From the NCBI GenBank assembly GCA_963828555.1, contig CAWHEL010000004.1:1178001-1242000 (forward strand): a DNA stretch of 64,000 bases, read 5' to 3'. This document shows positions 1 through 7,446 of this stretch, in pieces (the stretch's first letter is position 1; every line of letters starts with the position of its first letter). The notes below the pieces were generated by a model that saw only the letters and a list, made by a program, of their open reading frames with translations, did not search any database and was not told where the DNA came from. This stretch comes from JADJPO01 sp963828555. GTDB lineage: Bacteria > Actinomycetota > Actinomycetes > Actinomycetales > Kineosporiaceae. Position numbers and translations under genes: made by a program.

Positions 1-1292
1 AGATCGAGACCCCGACGCTGACCCGCTCGACCCCCGAGGGCGCCCGCGACTTCGTGGTGCCGGCCAGGCTTGCGCCCGGCTCCTGGTATGCGCTGCCGCA
101 GAGCCCGCAGCTGTTCAAGCAGCTGCTGATGGTGGCCGGCATGGAGCGCTACTTCCAGATCGCCCGCTGCTACCGGGACGAGGACTTCCGCGCCGACCGG
201 CAGCCGGAGTTCACCCAGCTCGACATCGAGATGTCCTTCGTGGAGCAGGACGACGTGATCGCGCTGGCCGAGCAGGTGCTGGTCGCGCTGTGGCGCCTGA
301 TCGGGCACGAGATCGCGCTGCCGATCCCGCGGATGACCTACGCCGAGGCGATGGCCCGGTACGGCAGTGACAAGCCCGACCTGCGCTACGGTCTCGAACT
401 CACCGACTGCACCGAGTACTTCGCGCAGACCCCGTTCCGGGTCTTCCAGGCCGAGTACGTCGGGGCCGTGGTGATGCCGGGCGGGGCCGGGCAGCCGCGC
501 AAGACCCTGGACGCGTGGCAGGACTGGGCCAAGCAGCGGGGCGCGCGCGGTCTCGCGTACGTGCTGGTCGGCGAGGACGGCACGCTGTCCGGCCCGGTGG
601 CCAAGAACCTGTCGGACGCCGAACTGGCCGGTCTCGCCGCACACGTCGGGGCAGCACCGGGGGACTGCGTCTTCTTCGCCGCCGGCGCGTCCACGCCGTC
701 CCGGGCCCTGCTCGGTGCGGCACGCCAGGAGGTGGCCCGCCGGGTCGGCCTGATCGATGCCTCCGCGTGGTCATTCGTGTGGGTGGTGGACGCGCCGCTG
801 TTCGAGCCGAGCGCGAAGGCGACCGCGAGCGGTGACGTGGCGGTCGGCTCGGGCGCCTGGACGGCGGTGCATCACGCGTTCACCTCGCCCAAGCCGGAGT
901 GGCTGGACGGCTTCGAGTCCGACCCCGGCAACGCGCTCGCCTACGCCTACGACATCGTCTGCAACGGCAACGAGATCGGCGGCGGGTCGATCCGTATCCA
1001 TCGGCGGGACGTGCAGGAGCGGGTGTTCGCCCTGATGGGCATCACGCCCGAGCAGGCGCAGGAGAAGTTCGGCTTCCTGCTCGAGGCGTTCAAGTTCGGT
1101 GCGCCGCCGCACGGTGGGATCGCCTTCGGTTGGGACCGGGTCGTGATGCTGCTGACCGGCCTGGACTCGATCCGCGATGTGATCGCCTTCCCGAAGTCCG
1201 GAGGCGGCCACGACCCGCTGACCGGGGCCCCTGCGCCGATCACCCCCGAGCAGCGCAAGGAAGCCGGCGTCGACGCCCCGCCCGCGAGCTAG
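1..1292 (+). CDS. aspS: Aspartyl-tRNA synthetase, C-terminal part (5' end outside window)
   Basis: Class II aminoacyl-tRNA synthetase that charges tRNA-Asp. The reading frame is open from base 3 (IETPTLTRSTPEGARDF), so the N-terminal anticodon-binding domain lies upstream of the window. Visible are the motif 2 region (RCYRDEDFRADRQPEF), the bacterial GAD insertion in the middle, and motif 3 (GIAFGWDRVVMLL), followed by the typical AspRS tail FPKSGGGHDPLTGAPAPIT. About 429 residues are present of the roughly 590 usual for bacterial AspRS. The gene ends at TAG 1290-1292. It is followed by a 200-base gap with a structured inverted repeat and then by an unrelated sulfur cluster. Identification is certain; whether it is discriminating or also charges tRNA-Asn cannot be read from this part. 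Confidence 0.97.
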   Translation, partial: IETPTLTRSTPEGARDFVVPARLAPGSWYALPQSPQLFKQLLMVAGMERYFQIARCYRDEDFRADRQPEFTQLDIEMSFVEQDDVIALAEQVLVALWRLIGHEIALPIPRMTYAEAMARYGSDKPDLRYGLELTDCTEYFAQTPFRVFQAEYVGAVVMPGGAGQPRKTLDAWQDWAKQRGARGLAYVLVGEDGTLSGPVAKNLSDAELAGLAAHVGAAPGDCVFFAAGASTPSRALLGAARQEVARRVGLIDASAWSFVWVVDAPLFEPSAKATASGDVAVGSGAWTAVHHAFTSPKPEWLDGFESDPGNALAYAYDIVCNGNEIGGGSIRIHRRDVQERVFALMGITPEQAQEKFGFLLEAFKFGAPPHGGIAFGWDRVVMLLTGLDSIRDVIAFPKSGGGHDPLTGAPAPITPEQRKEAGVDAPPAS

Positions 1293-1322
1293 CTGTTCCC
1301 CACCACCTGGCGGGCAACCCTC

Positions 1323-1381
1323 AGGAGTGGTGAGGTCTCGGGCAGGCCCCCGGAGTGTTGCCCCCAGAGCTGACCACTCCT
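1323..1381 (+). terminator. Long imperfect hairpin downstream of aspS
   Basis: AGGAGTGGT (1323-1331) is exactly complementary to ACCACTCCT (1373-1381), and inside it GGGCA (1340-1344) can pair with TGCCC (1359-1363). It lies 31 bases after the aspS stop with no clear T-run, so it is either an actinobacterial-type terminator or a structured element. The rest of 1293-1535 holds no gene that I can support. Confidence 0.35.
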
Positions 1382-1535
1382 GGCTCGTGCCCCACCACCG
1401 GGAGGGCCGGAGTGTCCCCAGCGGTCACCACGTGCCCGGTTCGCGTGGAGGTGGGCGAGTTGGTCGTGACGGGGCTCACGGGCTGAGGTGAGTGCGGCGG
1501 GACCAACTACCCGCCCGCTGCTGCGCTGCCATTCC

Positions 1536-1566
1536 TAGTGTGCAGAGTATGCAGAGTCGGCAGAGT
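1536..1566 (+). promoter_or_regulatory. Putative -10 element (TAGTGT) and three 9-bp GCAGAGT iterations at regulator start
   Basis: TAGTGT at 1536-1541 fits the actinobacterial TANNNT -10 pattern and sits 7 bases before ATG 1549, where no Shine-Dalgarno sequence is present, suggesting a leaderless message. GCAGAGT occurs at 1542-1548, 1551-1557 and 1560-1566, an exact 9-bp period across the start codon. It could be an operator for autoregulation or merely a codon repeat (QS). Confidence 0.35.
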
Positions 1567-2280
1567 GCAGCAGAAAAGGCACTGCTGAGCGCGCGGCAGG
1601 TGCAGACCATGCTGCATGTCGACCGCTCCACCGTGTACCGGATGGCCGAGGACGGCCGCCTTCCCGCGATCAAGGTCGGCCGGCAGTGGCGGTTCCCGGC
1701 GGCCCAGATCGAGTCGCTGCTGAACGGCACCCTGGAGGCCTCCGCGAACGACGTGGCACGTGAGGCGCGTCCGGCGGGCGAGGGCCTGCGCAACGGAAGT
1801 GCTCACCTCCAAGACCGCGCATCGGCGGCCCGCCCCACGCCCGAGGTCGCCGCCTCGGTGAGCCAGGTCGCCGCCGAACTGCTCGGCGTGATGATGGTGG
1901 TCACCGACATGGACGGCCGGCCCGTGATCGAGGTGACCAACCCCTGCCCCTGGTTCGCCGACCGGCTCGACGACCCGCATCTGCTCGATGCCTGCACCTC
2001 GGAATGGCAGCAGCTCGCCGACGACCCGCACTTCGCGCCGCAGTTCCATACCGGCGAGCTCGGGTTCCAGTGCGCACGCGCCTTCATCCGTTCCGGCTCG
2101 GAGCTGGTCGGCATGGTGCTCGCGGGCGGGATCGCCCCGGACGGGAACGAGAATCCGGATCTGTACCACCTGGACGGCGAACAGCGCCGCCGGGTCTTGG
2201 AAGCGCTGCCCCGTGTGGCCGCCGCGCTGTCCCGGGTGGACGCCCGGGCTCGGCGGGAGCCGCGGGGGAGCACCCAGTAG
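1549..2280 (+). CDS. Excisionase-type HTH regulator with PocR-like sensory domain
   Basis: Probable transcriptional regulator of the downstream sulfur genes. The N-terminal third is a helix-turn-helix of the excisionase/MerR-like class (LLSARQVQTMLHVDRSTVYR, then KVGRQWRFP), followed by a polar linker. The C-terminal part (VVTDMDGRPVIEVTNPCPW ... FHTGELGFQCARAF ... GMVLAGGIAP) resembles the PocR ligand-binding domain, with cysteines that could bind a ligand or cluster. I take ATG 1549 as start because of the -10-like TAGTGT just before it; GTG 1540 and GTG 1492 are in-frame alternatives without a good ribosome-binding site. The gene ends 3 bases before the flavoprotein gene, so the regulator is probably cotranscribed with its targets. 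Function is inferred from domains and neighbourhood. Confidence 0.7.
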   Translation: MQSRQSAAEKALLSARQVQTMLHVDRSTVYRMAEDGRLPAIKVGRQWRFPAAQIESLLNGTLEASANDVAREARPAGEGLRNGSAHLQDRASAARPTPEVAASVSQVAAELLGVMMVVTDMDGRPVIEVTNPCPWFADRLDDPHLLDACTSEWQQLADDPHFAPQFHTGELGFQCARAFIRSGSELVGMVLAGGIAPDGNENPDLYHLDGEQRRRVLEALPRVAAALSRVDARARREPRGSTQ

Positions 2281-2283
2281 AGG

Positions 2284-3534
2284 ATGGTAGAAACGATGAG
2301 GCGGTTGCTGGTTCTCGGTGCCGGCACGGCGGGCACGATGGCGGTCAACAAGCTGCGGCCGAGGCTGTCGGCGCAGGAGTGGAAGATCACCGTCGTCGAC
2401 CCTGACGACACGCACTACTACCAGCCGGGGTACCTGTTCATCCCGTTCGGGATCTACCGCCCCGACGAGGTGACCAAGCCCCGCAAGCGGTTCCTGCCCA
2501 GCGGGGTCGACCTGGTGACCACCGCCGTCGAGCGGATCGTCGCCGACGAGAACCACGTGCTGCTCACCGACGGCACCAGGCTGGACTACGACTACCTGAT
2601 CATCGCCACCGGCACCACACCCCGCCCGGACCAGACCCCCGGCATGGACGAGGGCGAGTTCCGCAAGAGCATCCACGAGTTCTACACCTACGAGGGTGCG
2701 GTCGCCCTGGCCGAGAAACTGCGCGGCTGGCAGGGCGGGCGGCTCGTCGTCCACATCACCGAGATGCCGATCAAGTGTCCGGTGGCCCCGCTGGAGTTCA
2801 CCTTCCTGGCCGACGCGTTCTTCGCCGAGCAGGGCATGCGCGATCAGGTCGAGATCACCTACGTGACACCGCTGGAGGGCGCCTTCACCAAGCCGGTCTC
2901 CAGCAAGTACCTGGGCGACATGCTCGACGAGCGCAAGGTCGCGCTGGAGGCCGACTTCATGCTCGAGCGGATCGACCCCGAGGCGAAGACCCTGATCTCC
3001 TACGACGAGCGGGAGATCCCCTTCGACCTGCTGGTCACCGTGCCGATCAACATGGGCTCGGACATGATCGCCCGCTCCGGGCTCGGCAACGACCTCAACT
3101 ACGTCGCGGTGGACAAGGAGACGCTGCTCTCGAAGAAGTACGCCAACGTCTTCGCGATCGGCGACGCCTCCGACATCCCCGCATCCAAGGCCGGCTCGGT
3201 GGCCCACTTCGCGATGGATCTGTTCCCGGAGAACTTCCTGCGGCACGTGCAGGGCCTGCAGATGACCCACAAGTTCGACGGTCACGCCAACTGCTTCATC
3301 GAGACCGGCCACGGCAAGGGCCTGCTGATCGACTTCAACTACGAGACCGAGCCCCTGCCGGGCAAGTACCCACTGCCGGGGATCGGGCCCTTCAGCCTGC
3401 TGAAGGAGACCGAGATGAACCACTGGGGCAAGGTGATGTTCCGCTGGATCTACTGGAACATCCTGCTGCCGGGCAAGGAACTGCCGGTCCCCGCGCTGAT
3501 GTCGATGGCCGGGAAGATGCGGGAGGACGTGTGA
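2284..3534 (+). CDS. Sulfide:quinone oxidoreductase-like FAD flavoprotein
   Basis: Two-dinucleotide-binding-domain flavoprotein of the SQR/flavocytochrome c sulfide dehydrogenase type, expected to oxidise sulfide at the membrane and pass electrons to quinone. The FAD-binding Rossmann motif GAGTAGT is at the N-terminus, the middle carries YDYLIIATGTTPRPDQTPG, and FAIGDASDIPASKAGSVAHF is the second FAD contact. Two cysteines are conserved-looking, C165 (MPIKCPVAPLE) and C337 (HANCFIETG), the positions expected for the redox cysteine pair; there is no third. The C-terminal WGKVMFRWIYWNILLPGKELP looks like an amphipathic membrane anchor, as in SQR. ATG 2296 is an alternative start. The TGA overlaps the next ATG by one base (TGATG). 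The neighbours DUF1641, DsrC-like and DsrE2 support a role in sulfide or persulfide handling. Confidence 0.8.
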   Translation: MVETMRRLLVLGAGTAGTMAVNKLRPRLSAQEWKITVVDPDDTHYYQPGYLFIPFGIYRPDEVTKPRKRFLPSGVDLVTTAVERIVADENHVLLTDGTRLDYDYLIIATGTTPRPDQTPGMDEGEFRKSIHEFYTYEGAVALAEKLRGWQGGRLVVHITEMPIKCPVAPLEFTFLADAFFAEQGMRDQVEITYVTPLEGAFTKPVSSKYLGDMLDERKVALEADFMLERIDPEAKTLISYDEREIPFDLLVTVPINMGSDMIARSGLGNDLNYVAVDKETLLSKKYANVFAIGDASDIPASKAGSVAHFAMDLFPENFLRHVQGLQMTHKFDGHANCFIETGHGKGLLIDFNYETEPLPGKYPLPGIGPFSLLKETEMNHWGKVMFRWIYWNILLPGKELPVPALMSMAGKMREDV

Positions 3535-4217
3535 TGTCCACCGCCGAGCAGGGCCAGCTCGACCGGATCGAGAGCCAGCTGGCGGCCCTGGCCGAGCAGA
3601 TGGCCGCCGATCGGGCCGATCGGGAGCGCTGGAAGGAACTGACCCACGAGCTGATGCCGGTGGCCCAGGGCGCGATGACCGTGGCGTCACGTGAGCTGGA
3701 GGACCTCAGCGCCGACGTCACGGTCGAGGACTTGGTGCGGTTCGCCCGCAGCGCGGCGCGCACCCTGCCCCAGCTCGAGTCGTTGCTGTCCGCCGTGGCA
3801 CCGGCGACCGAGCTGGTGCACGAGGTCACCTCGCTGACCGGCGCCGGCGTCGGGGCGGTCTCCAACGGGCTGGCGCTGGCCGAGTCCAAGGGCTACTTCA
3901 CCCTCGCCCGCGGCGGAGTCCAGATCGTCGACCAGGTGGCCGGCTCCTTCGGCGAGGAGGATCTGAAGTCCCTGGGCGACAACGTGGTGCTGATCCTGAA
4001 CACGGTCAAGCAGATGACCCAGCCCGAAGTCATGCAGTTCCTGAGCCGCACCGCCCTGGATGTGCAGGAGATGGACGACGGCCCGCCGCCGTCCACCCTC
4101 GCCCTGCTGCGGCAGCTGCGTGACCCGCAGGTCCGCCGGGGCCTGGCCCGCGCCCTCACCGTGCTGCGCGATTTCGGCGCAGCCGCCCCCGCCCCCTCCC
4201 ACCAGAAGAAGGATTGA
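3534..4217 (+). CDS. DUF1641 protein of the sulfur cluster
   Basis: A 227-residue mostly helical protein without cysteines or obvious membrane segments. It belongs to the DUF1641 family, whose members often follow SQR-like or formate-dehydrogenase-like flavoproteins; the typical region is ALAESKGYFTLARGGVQIVDQV through LGDNVVLILNTVKQMTQPEVM. The start ATG overlaps the stop of the flavoprotein gene, so it is translationally coupled to it. A role as an accessory or membrane-docking subunit of the flavoprotein is inferred only from context. The N-terminal 40 residues (rich in E, Q, A) could form a coiled coil. Confidence 0.75.
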   Translation: MSTAEQGQLDRIESQLAALAEQMAADRADRERWKELTHELMPVAQGAMTVASRELEDLSADVTVEDLVRFARSAARTLPQLESLLSAVAPATELVHEVTSLTGAGVGAVSNGLALAESKGYFTLARGGVQIVDQVAGSFGEEDLKSLGDNVVLILNTVKQMTQPEVMQFLSRTALDVQEMDDGPPPSTLALLRQLRDPQVRRGLARALTVLRDFGAAAPAPSHQKKD

Positions 4218-4222
4218 GTTCG

Positions 4223-4537
4223 ATGCCCGTCACCACGCTCAACGGCAAGTCGGTCCACGTCAACGAGGAAGGTTTCCTCACCGAGTACGACGAGTGGGAC
4301 GAGGACCTGGCCACGGTGCTCGCCGCCAACATCGGCGTCGACCTCACCGACGCGCACTGGGCCGTGATCCGGTTTCTGCGCGAGGACTTCAAGTCCCAGG
4401 GGGAGACACCCACCACGCGCCGGGTGCAGCAGGTCGCCGGCATCCCGATCAAGGAGCAGTTCGTGCTGTTCCCGAAGAAGCCCGGCAAGAAGATGTCCTA
4501 TATCGCCGGAGTCCCCAAGCCGCACGGCTGCGTGTGA
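4223..4537 (+). CDS. DsrC/TusE-family sulfur carrier with one C-terminal cysteine
   Basis: Small (104 aa) sulfur-relay protein of the DsrC/TusE/DsvC family, which carries persulfide on a C-terminal cysteine. The family tail is intact as YIAGVPKPHGCV with the penultimate cysteine, but the second cysteine of true DsrC, eleven residues upstream, is replaced by serine (KKMSYIAG), so it should act as a simple persulfide carrier rather than forming the DsrC trisulfide. ATG 4223 is chosen over TTG 4214 because AAGGA at 4208-4212 is well spaced for it. It sits between DUF1641 and DsrE2, the usual partner that hands persulfide to DsrC/TusE proteins. Confidence 0.85.
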   Translation: MPVTTLNGKSVHVNEEGFLTEYDEWDEDLATVLAANIGVDLTDAHWAVIRFLREDFKSQGETPTTRRVQQVAGIPIKEQFVLFPKKPGKKMSYIAGVPKPHGCV

Positions 4538-4575
4538 CTCGCCCGAAAACCCCACTGCTGCAAGGAGACACCGCC

Positions 4576-5100
4576 GTGAGTACCGACACCAGCCCGATCG
4601 TCCCGTCGTTCGACGACGATGACGACGACGACCGCAAGATGGCCTTCATCTGCTCCAAGGGCAACCTGGACATGGCCTACCCTGGCCTGATCCTGGGCAA
4701 CGCCGCCCTGGGCGAAGGCATCGAGACGCACCTGTTCTTCACCTTCTGGGGCTTCGACATGATCATTAAGTCCCGGGCGGACCACCTGCAGTTCAGCCCC
4801 GCGGGCAACGCTGCGATGCACCTGCCCGGGAGCGATCTGCACATGCCGCAGGCGCTGGCCCCGGCGATGACCGGCGTGGCGACGAAGATGCTGAAGAAGC
4901 AGATGGCCGAGCTCGACGTGCCCGACGTACCGGAGTTCCTCGACCTGATCACCGCCGCCGGAGGCCACCTGTGGGCGTGCAAGCTGAGCGCCGACATGTT
5001 CAAGGTCACCGAGAAGGACCTGCGTGACGACGTCGAGGGCATCATCACCGCCGCCGACTTCATCGAGATGACCAAGGGCGCGCAGGTGATGTTCATCTAG
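4576..5100 (+). CDS. DsrE/DsrF/DrsH-like (DsrE2) persulfide transferase
   Basis: A 174-residue DsrE-family protein of the DsrE2 type. KMAFICSKGNLDMAYPGL at the N-terminus and HLWACKLSADMF near the C-terminus carry the two conserved cysteines; the latter is the expected persulfide-bearing cysteine of DsrE2. The hydrophobic segment LFFTFWGFDMII is typical of the subfamily, which is often membrane-associated. GTG 4576 is preceded by AAGGAGA (4562-4568). An unusual acidic tract of seven aspartates (residues 13-19) precedes the fold. As last gene of the cluster it ends 15 bases from the stop of the convergent MMPL gene. Expected role: transfer of sulfane sulfur from the flavoprotein product to the DsrC-like carrier. 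Confidence 0.85.
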   Translation: MSTDTSPIVPSFDDDDDDDRKMAFICSKGNLDMAYPGLILGNAALGEGIETHLFFTFWGFDMIIKSRADHLQFSPAGNAAMHLPGSDLHMPQALAPAMTGVATKMLKKQMAELDVPDVPEFLDLITAAGGHLWACKLSADMFKVTEKDLRDDVEGIITAADFIEMTKGAQVMFI

Positions 5101-5115
5101 GACCGGTGGTGGGCC

Positions 5116-7428
5116 CTACTCCTCGCGCAGGCCGAACCGGTCGTGCAGCCGGCGCAGTGGGGCCGGGGCCCACCAGTTCCACTCTCCGAGCAGGGTCATC
5201 GTGGCCGGCACCAGCAGCATCCGCACGATGGTTGCGTCGACGGCGACCGCCACCGCCAGCCCGACACCCATCTGCTTGATGATCAACAGGTCTCCGGCGA
5301 TGAAGCCGGCGAAGACGATCACCACGATCAGGGCGGCCGAAGTGATGATCCGGCCCGAGCGCTGCAGCCCGTACCGGACGGCGAGGTCGTTCGCGCCCTC
5401 CGATCGGCCCGACGCGTGCCGGCGGCGCCGGGTCAGGCCGATCGCGCCCGGTTCGCCGCCGGCCGCAATGAGGGTGTCGCGGGTCTCCTTGATCCGCGAG
5501 AGCAGGAACACCTCGTAGTCCATCGAGAGCCCGAAGGCGAAGGCGAGCGCGAGCGGGGGGATGGTCTGGTCGACGCCGCCGTTGGAGGTGAAGTTCAGCA
5601 GCGACTCCAGGTGGCCGTGCTGGAACACCCAGACCAGCACCCCGAACGAGGCGCCGAGCGAGACCGTGTTCATGATCAGTGCCTTGAGCGGCACCAGCAC
5701 CGAACCGGTCATCAGGAACAGCAGCAGGAAGGTGGCAGCCACGACGACGCCGATCGCCAGCGGTGCTCGCTGCCGGATGTCCAGCAGGTAGTCGTCGACC
5801 TGGGCGGTGAAGCCGGTGACCCAGATCGGGAAGGCCGGCTGGGCCTGGCGCAGCCGATCCACCACGGCCCGGCCCTCGCCGAGGTCGGGATTGCCCGTCG
5901 TGCGCACCCCGAGCACGGAGAGCCGGTCGGCGCCCTCGCCCACGCTGCGCACCGGGTCCACCGCGGCCACGCCCTCGATCCCGGCCACGGTGGCTCCCCA
6001 CTGCTCGAGCTGGGCGGGCTCGGCCCGGCTGACCACCCGGATCGGGGCGATCGTGGTGGCGGGGAACTTCTCCTCCAGGGTGTCGAAGAGGGAACGCTGC
6101 GGCGAACTCGTGGGCAGGATCGCCGTCCCGGAACTGACCAGGTCGATCCGCAGCACCGGCCAGGCCGCCAGTGCGAGCACCGCCAGGCAGCCGAGCAGGG
6201 TGAGCAGCGGCCGCCGCTGCACGCCCGCTGCCAGCCGGGAGAAGGCCCCGTCGACCGGCGCGACATCACCCAGGCGCCGGGCGAACCGGCGGATCAGGGG
6301 CAGGCGGTGAGTGATCCCCGGCCGGATGATGCGGTCGCCGGCCAGGGCGAGCAGCGCCGGGACCAGGGTCAGCGCGACCAGCGCGGCGACCACCACCACG
6401 CTCACCCCGGCGGCACCGACGGCGCGCAGGATCGAGGCGCGGAACAGCAGCAGTCCGGCCAGGCTGATCGCCACCGTGATCGCGCTGAACAGCACGGTGC
6501 GTCCGGCGGTGCCGAGAGTGCGCACCAGAGCCTCCTGCAACGCCTGCTCGGTCGGCGGGGCGTCCCGGTGCCGACCGTCCACCTCGTGCAGGCGGCGCAC
6601 CTCCTCGCGGAACCGGCTCACCAGCAGCAGGCCGTAGTCGATGCACAGCCCCAGGCCGAGCACGCTGACCACGCTCGGCACACTGGCCTCGAGGTCGACC
6701 AGGTAGGAGAACCCCAGCAGGCAGGCCAGCGCCCCGGCGATGGAGGCGATCGCGCCCAGGATCGGCAGACCGGCCGCGAGCAGGCCGCCGAAGACCAGCA
6801 CCATGACTCCCAGGCTCAGCGGGAGCGCGATCACCTCACCCGCGCGCAGGTCGGTCTCGACCCGCTCGTTGATCTCCGCGATCAGCTGGGTCATGCCGCC
6901 GACGGTCACCCTGGCGTCTTCGGTGGTGCGCAGCGCCTGTCCGAGCCGGAGCAGGTGCTCCTCGACGGTGGCGATGGTCGCGTCGCGTGCGGCGGGGGTG
7001 AGGCCGGCGTCCAGAGACACCGAGACCATGACGGCCCGGCCGTCGGTGGAGACGAACGGTGACGGCTCCCCTGCCGGCATGTCCGGGAGGGGGGTGAACG
7101 GATCGGCCACGCCGGCCACGTTCTCGAGTGCGGTGAGCCCTTTGCGCGCCGTGGCCACGCTGGTGGCGACGGCCGGCGCGGCCGGGTCCAGGCCCTCGGC
7201 CAGCAGAATCACCGATGCGCCCTCCTGCGGCACCCGGTCGAGCAGCCGCTGGCCCTCGCGGCTCTCGCTGGGCACCTGGGGGGCGTCGCTGCTCTGCAGC
7301 CGGTCGAACAGGCCGGGAGCGCCCAGGGACCCGGTGGCCGCCGCGAAGCCCAGCGTCACCAGGATCAGCCAGACCAGGGCGAACCACCGGGCCTTGCGGT
7401 GGATCAGACGCCCCAGGGAGTGCAGCAC
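5116..7428 (-). CDS. MMPL/RND-family membrane exporter
   Basis: A 770-residue transporter of the MmpL branch of the RND superfamily, which exports lipids or hydrophobic compounds using the proton gradient. The architecture is the duplicated one: a first transmembrane helix (FALVWLILVTLGFAAA), an extracytoplasmic domain, five helices with VVSVLGLGLCIDYGLLLVSRFREE, then the same again with LALAFAFGLSMDYEVFLLSRIKE. Both D-Y pairs of the proton relay are present. GTG at 7426-7428 is the start and has no Shine-Dalgarno; it is only 18 bases from the divergent rarA start. The substrate cannot be told from the sequence. The 3' end converges with the sulfur cluster without a visible terminator. Confidence 0.9.
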   Translation of the reverse strand: MLHSLGRLIHRKARWFALVWLILVTLGFAAATGSLGAPGLFDRLQSSDAPQVPSESREGQRLLDRVPQEGASVILLAEGLDPAAPAVATSVATARKGLTALENVAGVADPFTPLPDMPAGEPSPFVSTDGRAVMVSVSLDAGLTPAARDATIATVEEHLLRLGQALRTTEDARVTVGGMTQLIAEINERVETDLRAGEVIALPLSLGVMVLVFGGLLAAGLPILGAIASIAGALACLLGFSYLVDLEASVPSVVSVLGLGLCIDYGLLLVSRFREEVRRLHEVDGRHRDAPPTEQALQEALVRTLGTAGRTVLFSAITVAISLAGLLLFRASILRAVGAAGVSVVVVAALVALTLVPALLALAGDRIIRPGITHRLPLIRRFARRLGDVAPVDGAFSRLAAGVQRRPLLTLLGCLAVLALAAWPVLRIDLVSSGTAILPTSSPQRSLFDTLEEKFPATTIAPIRVVSRAEPAQLEQWGATVAGIEGVAAVDPVRSVGEGADRLSVLGVRTTGNPDLGEGRAVVDRLRQAQPAFPIWVTGFTAQVDDYLLDIRQRAPLAIGVVVAATFLLLFLMTGSVLVPLKALIMNTVSLGASFGVLVWVFQHGHLESLLNFTSNGGVDQTIPPLALAFAFGLSMDYEVFLLSRIKETRDTLIAAGGEPGAIGLTRRRRHASGRSEGANDLAVRYGLQRSGRIITSAALIVVIVFAGFIAGDLLIIKQMGVGLAVAVAVDATIVRMLLVPATMTLLGEWNWWAPAPLRRLHDRFGLREE

Positions 7429-7440
7429 GCAGATAGCGTG
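7426..7440. promoter_or_regulatory. Palindrome CACGC-N5-GCGTG in the MMPL/rarA divergent promoter
   Basis: CACGC (7426-7430) and GCGTG (7436-7440) form a perfect inverted repeat centred in the 18-bp gap. It contains TAGCGT (7434-7439), a TANNNT -10 match whose start point would fall at the rarA GTG 7447, consistent with leaderless rarA transcription. The left arm overlaps the MMPL start codon. Confidence 0.4.
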
Positions 7441-7446
7441 ACAGGC

